From the NCBI GenBank assembly GCA_963768085.1, contig CAVYGO010000004.1, positions 1 to 64,000 on the forward strand: a stretch of 64,000 nt of DNA, given 5' to 3'. The number at the start of each line of letters is the position of its first letter. Positions within the stretch are counted from its first letter, which is position 1. The DNA is from Pukyongia sp963768085 (GTDB lineage: Bacteria > Bacteroidota > Bacteroidia > Flavobacteriales > Flavobacteriaceae). The notes under the pieces were generated by a model that saw nothing but the letters and a program-made list of their open reading frames with translations, had not been told where the DNA came from and did not search any database. Positions 1 to 9,014 of this stretch are shown piece by piece. Made by a program: the position numbers and the translations under genes.

Positions 1-156
1 GATAACATGTCTTCAACATGCTGGGTTACCCCATTCGGAAATCTGCGGATCAAATCGTATGTGCCGATCCCCGCAGCTTATCGCAGCTTATCGCGTCCTT
101 CATCGTCTCTGAGAGCCTAGGCATTCCCCATACGCCCTTACTTTGCTTATTGTACT
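1..156 (-). rRNA. rrl: 23S rRNA, 5' end (partial)
   Basis: The reverse strand reads into the conserved 5' domain of bacterial 23S rRNA, including the stretch around GAATGCCTAGGC and GATGAAGGACGCGATAAGC. The gene continues past the left edge of the window, so only the first ~155 nt are present. The 5' boundary is approximate. It is the last element visible of the operon 16S, tRNA-Ile, tRNA-Ala, 23S. Confidence 0.9.
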
Positions 157-589
157 TTTTTGCTCTTTTAATGAGTTTACTATAACTAAAAATCTATTCA
201 ACGGTAGTGTAAACACTACCAGTGAAAAAATTCTTAATTGAAAAAATTGCTTTTCTCGTATTTCTTATTTCTCAATATGTCAATGAACGTTTCTGATCTA
301 TCTCACCGTATCTTACGTCCGCTTTTAGGCACGAACAAGGCAATGTCAAACAATCAAATATTGTGTCAAAATGATCGTTTTTCAGAGTGCTCTCTACGCA
401 GCCAACCTCAAAAACATTCAACCCGATTGTTACCAATCAAGCTGCTCGTTTGTCGGAGTGCTGCTTACGCAGCCAACCTCAAACTCCCATCTTGAAAAAC
501 TTTTAAAAATATCTTCGCTAGTCGAAAAATCAAAAAGTAAACTTTCTGTTTTCCTCTGTGCTCGATATCCTTTTTAAAAGTTTTATCTG
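157..589 (-). other. internal spacer between tRNA-Ala and 23S rRNA
   Basis: This 430-bp transcribed spacer has no credible gene; short open frames here have no family resemblance. It carries an imperfect direct repeat of about 30 bp. The exactly shared core, TACGCAGCCAACCTCAAA, lies at 395-412 and again at 466-483, each preceded by a GAGTGCT-like segment. The spacer would also hold the processing stem for the 23S precursor. Confidence 0.6.
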
Positions 590-901
<312 letters not shown>

Positions 902-976
902 GTAGTCTCAGGCAGACTCGAACTGCCGACCTCTACATTATCAGTGTAGCGCTCTAACCAGCTGAGCTATGAGACT
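902..976 (-). tRNA. tRNA-Ile (GAU)
   Basis: The reverse strand folds as a tRNA. The acceptor stem AGTCTCA pairs with TGAGACT, and the anticodon stem CTACA/TGTAG carries loop CTGATAA with anticodon GAT. The T-arm contains GTTCGAGTC. It is the usual first tRNA in the 16S-23S spacer. Its 3' 20 bp are duplicated downstream in the spacer. Confidence 0.95.
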
Positions 977-1151
977 GTCTCTACTATAGAAGCCTCCAGT
1001 ATTTCAGCATCCAGCCAGTGACCAATTACTCGATCACGTAACACCAAAATACCTAAGACCTTTATTTTATATTATAAAATTGACAGCTAAACCAAGCAAA
1101 AACCCCATTGATTCCTCAACGGTTCTCATTATTTGTCTCCAAAAGTCGTAT

Positions 1152-1180
1152 AGGTTTTCTACTATCGTAGTAGAAAATCT
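1152..1180 (-). other. hairpin just downstream of 16S rRNA 3' end
   Basis: TTTTCTACTA (1155-1164) pairs perfectly with TAGTAGAAAA (1168-1177) around a 3-nt loop, extended by three weaker pairs. It lies directly after the mature 16S 3' end. It may be a precursor-rRNA processing or protection stem; that role is inference. Confidence 0.5.
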
Positions 1181-1182
1181 CT

Positions 1183-2707
<1,525 letters not shown>

Positions 2708-2927
2708 TGAATTTGTAAATATATTTCTATACCACTTCCTTCAGCAACAAAAAACTTAAACCCAAAAAAAATCTCAAGAGTTCTTACTTAGTTTAGTCAT
2801 TTCGATATAGCTTCTATTTGTTTCCAAATAAAAACCATATACGCTGTCAATTTCAATATCTCAATGAACTTATATTCTTAACTCAAAAAAACAACCTCTA
2901 TACAATATCAGCTGTTTTTAGCGGGTG

Positions 2928-2957
2928 CAAATATACAACATTTTTTATACCCAACAA
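2928..2957 (-). promoter_or_regulatory. rrn promoter P2 (proximal)
   Basis: On the reverse strand TTG (2955-2957), exactly 19 nt, then TATATTTG (2928-2935), followed by CACC. This matches the Bacteroidota primary-sigma consensus TTG-N19-TAnnTTTG. It would start transcription near 2921, about 210 nt before 16S. Confidence 0.85.
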
Positions 2958-3043
2958 GGTTTTGAAAATTAATTTCAAATTAAAAATGTCAACTTTTGAT
3001 TTCCCCTATTTAAGAACTTATGCGTTGCTTGTTAAAGCGGATG

Positions 3044-3073
3044 CAAATATACAGTCGATTTTATTTTCTACAA
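3044..3073 (-). promoter_or_regulatory. rrn promoter P1 (distal)
   Basis: On the reverse strand TTG (3071-3073), 19 nt, then TATATTTG (3044-3051), followed by CATCC. Same spacing, same -7 box and very similar initial sequence as the promoter 116 bp downstream, giving a tandem P1-P2 arrangement. Confidence 0.85.
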
Positions 3074-3205
3074 GCTATTCGGTAACTATTTTTAAAAAAT
3101 ATTTCGCTTCTTTTATAAGTATTTGATTCTTCTGAAATTATGGATCGAAAATAATTCGAATATCACCTATACCTATATATATAACCTCATTGCAATAATT
3201 TCATT

Positions 3206-3297
3206 GCGTTAGGGATAGAAGCGGAAATCCTGCTTGAGCAGATTGGAGCGTATAGCCCAACCCCTGTAGCATTGTAAAATCGCTACAGGGGTAACGC
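3206..3297 (+). ncRNA. structured RNA candidate upstream of thrS (flavo-1-like)
   Basis: The segment can fold as a closed multibranch structure. GCGTTA (3206-3211) pairs with TAACGC (3292-3297). An inner GGG pairs with the CCC of TAGCCC. A perfect 10-bp hairpin CCCCTGTAGC/GCTACAGGGG (3261-3270/3282-3291) caps the 3' side. The block GGGATAGAAGCGGAAATCC and later GGAGCGTATAGCCC resemble, from memory, a conserved intergenic RNA seen in Flavobacteria (flavo-1 type). It ends ~80 nt before thrS but upstream of the best thrS promoter, so it may be an independent small RNA or an upstream terminator-like element. Strand is uncertain because the palindromic parts fold both ways. Confidence 0.5.
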
Positions 3298-3328
3298 CCA
3301 ACAATAAATATTTAAGGATAATATCGTA

Positions 3329-3359
3329 TTGTAAAACGATTAAAACAGTAGTATCTTTA
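3329..3359 (+). promoter_or_regulatory. thrS promoter
   Basis: TTG (3329-3331), 20 nt, TATCTTTA (3352-3359), followed by CG. This is close to TTG-N19/20-TAnnTTTG and gives a leader of only about 15 nt before the thrS ATG. Confidence 0.65.
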
Positions 3360-3379
3360 CGCCCTTAAAATGCCATGAT

Positions 3380-5326
3380 ATGATAGGGATCACGCTACCG
3401 GACGGAAGTGTAAAACAAGTGGAAGCAGGAACTACTCCCATGGATGTTGCGAAAAGCATCAGTGAGGGACTGGCCCGCAATGTAATTTCAGCCTCGTTCA
3501 ATAACGAGACCGTTGAGACTTCTACCCCGCTTTCGGAGAACGGTTCTCTTATACTGTATACATGGCGTGATGATGATGGCAAAAAAGCTTTCTGGCACTC
3601 GAGTTCTCACATCATGGCCCAGGCACTTGAAGAAATGTACCCGGGAATAAAACTCACCATCGGTCCTGCCATAGAGAACGGATTCTATTACGATGTGGAT
3701 CTTAACGGGAATTCGATTTCGGAAAAAGACCTGCCAGCGGTTGAAAACAGAATGCTGGAAATTGCCAGAGGTAAGCACGAGTTCAAAATACGTTCATCCT
3801 CTAAAGAAGAGGCCTTAAATTTTTATAAAGGTCAGGGTAATGAATACAAGGTTGAGCTTATCGAAAATCTGGAGGACGGCACCATAACATTCTGTGATCA
3901 TGATTCATTTACGGACCTCTGCCGCGGTGGCCATATTCCCAATACGGGAATTGTAAAAGCCGTTAAGCTAATGAGTATTGCCGGTGCATACTGGCGCGGT
4001 GATGAAAACAATACTCAGCTTACCCGTATCTATGGAGTTTCCTTTCCAAAACAAAAAGACTTAAAAGAATACCTCGAGTTACTGGAAGAAGCCAAGAAAA
4101 GGGATCATAGAAAATTAGGAAAAGAATTGGAGTTGTTCACCTTCTCACAGAAAGTGGGCCAAGGACTTCCGTTATGGCTTCCGAAGGGTGCAGCTCTGCG
4201 TGAACGTCTGGAGAATTTCCTGAAGAAGGCACAGAAAAAAGCAGGATATAAAATGGTGATTTCACCTCATATCGGCCAAAAGGAATTGTATGTAACTTCC
4301 GGTCATTATGCAAAATACGGTGAAGATAGCTTCCAGCCGATAAAAACTCCGAATGAAGACGAGGAATTCTTACTTAAACCTATGAATTGCCCGCATCATT
4401 GTGAAATGTATAAAAGCAAACCATGGTCCTATAAAGATCTACCTGTACGCTTTGCTGAATTCGGTACGGTGTATCGATACGAACAAAGTGGGGAATTGCA
4501 TGGGTTAACCCGTGTAAGAGGTTTTACGCAGGACGATGCGCATATCTTTTGTACACCCGATCAACTGGATGCAGAATTCAAGCAGGTGATAGATCTGGTT
4601 CTTTATGTATTCGGATCGTTGGGATTCGAAGATTTTACAACCCAGGTTTCCCTGAGGGATCCCGACAAACCTGAGAAATATATTGGTGATCCCGAGGTCT
4701 GGGAGAAAGCTGAACAAGCGATCATCAGCGCCGTAAAGGATAAGGAACTCGACTATGTGATGAAAACTGGTGAGGCAGCATTTTACGGTCCGAAACTGGA
4801 TTTCATGGTTAGGGATGCTTTGGGGAGAAGTTGGCAATTGGGTACCATACAGGTAGACTACACTCTTCCCGAGCGCTTCGAACTTACATATAAAGGCAGT
4901 GATAATGAGTTGCATCAACCTGTGATGATTCACCGGGCTCCTTTTGGCAGTATGGAGCGTTTTGTTGCCATCCTATTGGAGCATACAGGAGGAAACTTTC
5001 CACTTTGGTTAATGCCTGAGCAAGTTAGCATACTATCTCTAAGTGAAAAATATGAGAAATACGCTGAAAAAGTTTTAAATTTGCTTGAAAATAACGACAT
5101 TCGCGCCCTTGTAGATAATCGGAACGAGACCATCGGGAAGAAGATACGAGAAGCCGAAATGAATAAGATTCCGTATATGTTGATCTTAGGTGAACAGGAG
5201 GAAAAAGATGGTACGGTTTCTGTAAGGAAGCATAGCGAAGGCGATCAGGGCACAATGAGCGTCGAAGCATTTTCAGAATTAATTCATTCTGAAATTGAAA
5301 AGAATAGTGTCGAATTTAATGTATAA
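3380..5326 (+). CDS. thrS: threonine--tRNA ligase
   Basis: Charges tRNA-Thr with threonine in the cytoplasm and edits mischarged serine. The 648-aa length matches the full bacterial enzyme. An N-terminal TGS domain (about 1-60) is followed by the editing domain with HSSSH (residues 73-77) and CRGGH. The class II catalytic core includes the zinc-ligand block MNCPHH and the RYEQSGELHGLTRVRGF motif. The C-terminal anticodon-binding domain is complete. ATG at 3380 is used because the TGS domain begins immediately (MIGITLPDGS). It heads the conserved thrS-infC-rpmI-rplT cluster and has its own promoter just upstream. Confidence 0.97.
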   Translation: MIGITLPDGSVKQVEAGTTPMDVAKSISEGLARNVISASFNNETVETSTPLSENGSLILYTWRDDDGKKAFWHSSSHIMAQALEEMYPGIKLTIGPAIENGFYYDVDLNGNSISEKDLPAVENRMLEIARGKHEFKIRSSSKEEALNFYKGQGNEYKVELIENLEDGTITFCDHDSFTDLCRGGHIPNTGIVKAVKLMSIAGAYWRGDENNTQLTRIYGVSFPKQKDLKEYLELLEEAKKRDHRKLGKELELFTFSQKVGQGLPLWLPKGAALRERLENFLKKAQKKAGYKMVISPHIGQKELYVTSGHYAKYGEDSFQPIKTPNEDEEFLLKPMNCPHHCEMYKSKPWSYKDLPVRFAEFGTVYRYEQSGELHGLTRVRGFTQDDAHIFCTPDQLDAEFKQVIDLVLYVFGSLGFEDFTTQVSLRDPDKPEKYIGDPEVWEKAEQAIISAVKDKELDYVMKTGEAAFYGPKLDFMVRDALGRSWQLGTIQVDYTLPERFELTYKGSDNELHQPVMIHRAPFGSMERFVAILLEHTGGNFPLWLMPEQVSILSLSEKYEKYAEKVLNLLENNDIRALVDNRNETIGKKIREAEMNKIPYMLILGEQEEKDGTVSVRKHSEGDQGTMSVEAFSELIHSEIEKNSVEFNV

Positions 5327-5363
5327 CAGCTCCGTGTAACATCGGAATTAATAAATATTAGTC

Positions 5364-5918
5364 ATAGCAATACGAAGAAAAAGAAGCAGAGGTCCGGCCA
5401 GGGTCATTAAAGAAGATCAACATAGGATCAATGAGAAAATCCGTGCTGAGGAGGTACGTTTGGTGGGTGATAATGTGGAAGTAGGAATCTATTCCAGAGC
5501 ACAAGCTTTGGCAATAGCAGAGGAAATTGGTTCGGATCTTGTTGAGATCTCACCAAACGCCAAACCACCTGTCTGTAAGGTGATGGATTATAAGAAGTTC
5601 GTTTACGAACAAAAGAAGCGCGAAAAAGCGTTAAAGTCGAAAGCCACAAAAGTTGTGATCAAGGAAATCCGTTTCGGACCAAATACCGACGATCATGATT
5701 ATGCATTTAAGAAAAAGCACGCCGAAAAGTTTTTGAAGGATGGCGCTAAATTGAAAGCCTATGTATTTTTTAAAGGGCGTTCGATCATATATAAAGACCA
5801 GGGGGAGATTTTATTATTACGCCTGGCCCAGGAATTGGAAGACTACGGAAAAGTAGAGCAGATGCCAAGACTGGAAGGAAAGCGAATGACTATGTTCATC
5901 GCACCGAAAAAGAAATAA
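5364..5918 (+). CDS. infC: translation initiation factor IF-3 (AUA start)
   Basis: IF-3 binds the 30S subunit, prevents premature 50S joining and proofreads the start codon. The N domain (KEDQHRINEKIRAEEVRLVGDN) and C domain (KEIRFGPNTDDHDY, RLEGKRMTMFIAPKKK) are both complete. The family N-terminus (AIRRKR...) can only be reached if translation starts at ATA 5364; no in-frame ATG exists between there and the TAA at 5352. This gives 184 aa. An abnormal start codon is the known basis of infC autoregulation in other bacteria, though usually AUU. A TTG at 5460 would delete the conserved N domain and is unlikely. Confidence 0.92.
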   Translation: MAIRRKRSRGPARVIKEDQHRINEKIRAEEVRLVGDNVEVGIYSRAQALAIAEEIGSDLVEISPNAKPPVCKVMDYKKFVYEQKKREKALKSKATKVVIKEIRFGPNTDDHDYAFKKKHAEKFLKDGAKLKAYVFFKGRSIIYKDQGEILLLRLAQELEDYGKVEQMPRLEGKRMTMFIAPKKK

Positions 5919-5995
5919 TTTGAATTAAAATATTTATCCGCCCGCGCTAAAGCAACGGTGGATGATGAGCGAAGTAATATATAAACGAAGGAATC

Positions 5996-6193
5996 ATGCC
6001 GAAACAAAAAACAAAATCCAGCGCCAAGAAGCGATTTAAGCTTACCGGTACTGGTAAAATTAAAAGAAAGCATGCGTTTAAAAGTCACATCTTAACAAAG
6101 AAGTCTAAGAAACGTAAGCTTGCATTAACTCATGACACCACGGTGCACAAGAGTGATGAGAGCAATGTTAAACAAATGCTTCGATTGAAGTAA
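5996..6193 (+). CDS. rpmI: 50S ribosomal protein L35
   Basis: Small basic large-subunit protein, 65 aa. The family signature MPKQKTKSSAKKRFKLTGTGKIKR is followed by the lysine-rich KSHILTKKSKKRKL block. It lies 77 bp after infC and 92 bp before rplT, in the usual order, and is presumably cotranscribed. In other bacteria L20 represses this operon by binding mRNA in this region; no clear L20 site was identified here. Confidence 0.97.
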   Translation: MPKQKTKSSAKKRFKLTGTGKIKRKHAFKSHILTKKSKKRKLALTHDTTVHKSDESNVKQMLRLK

Positions 6194-6285
6194 TCGTTTA
6201 ACCGGTTAATCAAATTTTATAACCCTGGAGTATGGCTCATAAAGTGTTTGTTTAGCGAACCGCCTGCTACAAAAAAATCAAAATT

Positions 6286-6630
6286 ATGCCAAGATCAGTA
6301 AATTCAGTTGCTTCCAGAGCCCGAAGAAAAAAGGTAATGAAGCGCGCCAAAGGTTACTTTGGAAGACGTAAAAATGTATGGACCGTTGCGAAGAATGCCG
6401 TGGAGAAAGCCATGTTGTATTCGTACCGTGACCGTCGAACCAAGAAGAGAAATTTCAGATCCCTGTGGATCACCCGAATTAACGCGGGAGCACGCCAGCA
6501 TGGTATGTCTTATTCTCAGTTTATGGGTAAACTAAAAGCTAACGATATCGAATTGAACCGTAAGGTACTTGCCGATTTAGCGATGAATCACCCGGAGGCT
6601 TTCAAAGCTGTAATAGACAAAGTAAAATAA
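6286..6630 (+). CDS. rplT: 50S ribosomal protein L20
   Basis: Large-subunit assembly protein that binds 23S rRNA early. At 114 aa it has the normal length. It opens with MPRSVNSVASRARRKK and contains the conserved YSYRDRRTKKR and WITRINAGAR motifs and the C-terminal globular part. It is the last gene of the thrS-infC-rpmI-rplT operon and is followed 28 bp later by an intrinsic terminator. Confidence 0.97.
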   Translation: MPRSVNSVASRARRKKVMKRAKGYFGRRKNVWTVAKNAVEKAMLYSYRDRRTKKRNFRSLWITRINAGARQHGMSYSQFMGKLKANDIELNRKVLADLAMNHPEAFKAVIDKVK

Positions 6631-6657
6631 GACAAACAAACATATTATTTCGCTAAA

Positions 6658-6690
6658 AACCCGCTCAAACCGAGCGGGTTTTTATTTTAG
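6658..6690 (+). terminator. intrinsic terminator of thrS-rplT operon
   Basis: AACCCGCTC pairs with GAGCGGGTT around a 5-nt loop and is followed by a T-rich tail (TTTTTATTTT). It closes the ribosomal protein operon. Confidence 0.9.
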
Positions 6691-6751
6691 AAAGCTTCAA
6701 AAAAAAAGTACAATACACATAAATTCGTACATTCGTAAAAACTGTAAGACA

Positions 6752-7693
6752 ATGTTTTTCAGGTTTTTCCATATCGCCCTGTTCTTAATAACTACTTTTG
6801 GTATCGCCCAACCGAAGCATAAATACCATTATACCGGAAGTGATGGCCAACGAGTCTATTTACCCCTGGGGAAAATATCATTTGCCGATCAGGTGGCCCA
6901 TTTCAGGATAGGATATCCCAAACCAATTAGCATTTTCCGCGATAGTAGTCAGGCGTTATACCAACCCGATTATAAGGGATACAACAGTCCCGATTTCATC
7001 TCACTGGGTTGCAAAGGCTCCATCATCTTAAAATTTACAGACAATGGATTCATGAATATGAAGGGCGACGATCTCATTGTTTTTGAGGTTGGTCCTTCCA
7101 GAGAACGCTCCCTGGTTGAAGTGAGTACCGATGGTCGGGAATGGCATACCGCAGGAATAACTGAAGGTGGAACATCTAAGCTCGAATTTGACGACCGGCA
7201 AATCGACCCCAATCTTATCTTCTATTATGTTCGAATCCGCGATGTTAAGGACGAATGCACAGGTAAAAGCGCAGGAGCCGATATCGATGCCGTAGCGGCA
7301 ATCAACAGTGTTATCCGACTCACCGTTAATGCAGATGTATTATTCGATGTTGACGAGCATAAACTGAAGTCCTCGGCGAAAGAAACACTGGACTCTCTGG
7401 TTAAGGCCATCAATGTGGTGGGAAAGGCAACAATACTTATTGAAGGGCATACGGATAGTGATGGTGAAGAAAAATATAACATGAAACTTTCGGAAAACAG
7501 ATGTAATTCGGTGCGTAAGAAATTGCAAAAGTTGTTATCGCATGAAGGTGAGTACCATTTCGAGATTAAGGCCTATGGGGAGCGAAAACCACGGGTAGAG
7601 AACTCTTCGGAGGAGAATAAACAAATAAACAGACGTGTGGAAATCATGGTCCTCCCGTCCCGGGATTATTTCGAGTCCCTACCGGGGGATTAG
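6752..7693 (+). CDS. OmpA-family C-terminal domain protein, exported
   Basis: Predicted envelope protein of 313 aa with a hydrophobic signal peptide (about 1-19, cleavage before QPKHK). The C-terminal OmpA-like peptidoglycan-binding domain (about 190-305) contains LFDVDEHKLKSSAKETLDSL, IEGHTDSDGEEKYNMKLSENR and NRRVEIMV. Residues ~25-185 form a beta-rich region (GSIILKFTDNGFMNMKGDDLIVFE) that I do not recognise beyond a resemblance to secreted beta-sandwich domains. It probably tethers a periplasmic or outer-membrane module to the wall. It is monocistronic and convergent with the next gene, whose stop lies only 1 bp away. Confidence 0.8.
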   Translation: MFFRFFHIALFLITTFGIAQPKHKYHYTGSDGQRVYLPLGKISFADQVAHFRIGYPKPISIFRDSSQALYQPDYKGYNSPDFISLGCKGSIILKFTDNGFMNMKGDDLIVFEVGPSRERSLVEVSTDGREWHTAGITEGGTSKLEFDDRQIDPNLIFYYVRIRDVKDECTGKSAGADIDAVAAINSVIRLTVNADVLFDVDEHKLKSSAKETLDSLVKAINVVGKATILIEGHTDSDGEEKYNMKLSENRCNSVRKKLQKLLSHEGEYHFEIKAYGERKPRVENSSEENKQINRRVEIMVLPSRDYFESLPGD

Positions 7694-7694
7694 A

Positions 7695-8957
7695 TCAGGT
7701 TTTTTGTTTTTTCTTTTTCGCTGCAGGAAATAACACATTATTCAAAATCAACCTGTATCCAGGTGAAGTAGGATGAAGTGCAAGTTCCGTCTTGGCATCG
7801 CCTACACGATGCTGATAATCCTCGGGATCGTGTCCACCATAGAACGTGAAAAATCCTTTTCCTTTAATACCGTGTATATAACGGGCTTCACCATTGGTTT
7901 TGTTCTCGCCCATGACCAGGACATTCGATTTAACCGTGCTCCGGCGATAGGAAGTAGTCTGCCCCATAAATCCTTTAACCAATGATGTATGATTCTGCAC
8001 CAACATGCAGGGGATAGGATCCCATTTGGCGGAATAATCCATTAAAGAAAAATAATCCGTTTCCTTTATAATTCTCCTGTCGCGGGTCATATCGATGGAT
8101 GAGAACTCATATACCATCGGACTCCGTTCCAGGGTGAAATTCTTAAAAGCGAAAGTCTTTGCAAAATCGATCTTACCTTGATAGCCAGGTTCGCTTGGGT
8201 CTCCATCGAACATGGGCTCGCAGATATCCACTCCTTCGGCGGCCAATGCGATATCAAAACTATCTGTCGCACTGCACATGGCGAACATGAATCCACCTCC
8301 AATAACGTAGTCGCGAATTTTAAGGGCTACATCTCTTTTTGCTTCAGAAACTTTGGCATACCCGAGCTTAGTTGCAAGCATTTCCGCCTTGCGCTTTTCT
8401 TCGATATACCAGGGAGCCGAACGATATGCCCGATAAAACTTCCCGAATTGACCTGTAAAGTCTTCGTGATGTAAATGGAGCCAATCGTATAGCAGGAGCT
8501 GATCGCTTAAAACTTCTTCGTCGTACACTATCGTATATGGAATTTCAGCATAGGTAAGAACCATGGTGACCGCATCGTCCCAGGGTTGGTTTCCTTTGGG
8601 CGAGTATACGGCAATTCGCGGCGCTTTCTCCAGTACAACCGCCTCCATATTCTGGGACGGACTGCTTATTTCGGTAAGTATTTGTTCGGCTTTGGAATTG
8701 GAAAGTACTTCGAAAGATACACCCCGGATCTGACATTCTTTTCTAATCTCTTCTGCGTCCGGTAATAAAAAGGATCCGCCTCTGTAATTAAGAAGCCACT
8801 TCACTTTTTGTTGTCGCTCCAGGGTCCAGTACGTTATTCCGTAAGCCTTGAGATGCTCTTTTTGCCCTTCAGAATCCATAGGGATAAGGATATAAGAAGC
8901 AGAAGCCTGCCCGAAAAACAAGAGTATGAAAATAAGGGTGATCAATCGCGTCATCAT
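7695..8957 (-). CDS. exported protein of the family labelled 'asparagine synthetase B' in Flavobacteria
   Basis: A 420-aa protein beginning with a clear signal peptide (TLIFILLFFGQASA, residues ~7-20). The mature start SYILIPMDSEGQKEHLKAYGITYW is typical of a flavobacterial family that databases often call asparagine synthetase B. No N-terminal catalytic Cys, glutaminase motif or ATP-pyrophosphatase SGGxDS loop is visible. Export to the periplasm also argues against that function. The middle region (GGGFMFAMCSATDSFDIALAAEG) suggests a class I glutamine amidotransferase-like (ThuA-type) fold, which is inference. Function unknown. Confidence 0.7.
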   Translation of the reverse strand: MMTRLITLIFILLFFGQASASYILIPMDSEGQKEHLKAYGITYWTLERQQKVKWLLNYRGGSFLLPDAEEIRKECQIRGVSFEVLSNSKAEQILTEISSPSQNMEAVVLEKAPRIAVYSPKGNQPWDDAVTMVLTYAEIPYTIVYDEEVLSDQLLLYDWLHLHHEDFTGQFGKFYRAYRSAPWYIEEKRKAEMLATKLGYAKVSEAKRDVALKIRDYVIGGGFMFAMCSATDSFDIALAAEGVDICEPMFDGDPSEPGYQGKIDFAKTFAFKNFTLERSPMVYEFSSIDMTRDRRIIKETDYFSLMDYSAKWDPIPCMLVQNHTSLVKGFMGQTTSYRRSTVKSNVLVMGENKTNGEARYIHGIKGKGFFTFYGGHDPEDYQHRVGDAKTELALHPTSPGYRLILNNVLFPAAKKKKQKT

Positions 8958-9014
8958 GCTAAGATAACGACAAATTTTGTTCCAAATTCGATTTTAGGGA
9001 ATTTATAACGCTAC

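Noticed and set aside
238..577. Short open frames in the 23S-proximal rRNA spacer
   Set aside because: They lie in transcribed rRNA spacer, overlap each other, contain the direct repeats and have no recognisable domain.
2818..3126. Open frame of 102 codons upstream of 16S
   Set aside because: It is AT-rich low-complexity sequence running over both rrn promoters; its codon pattern and composition do not resemble the neighbouring genes.
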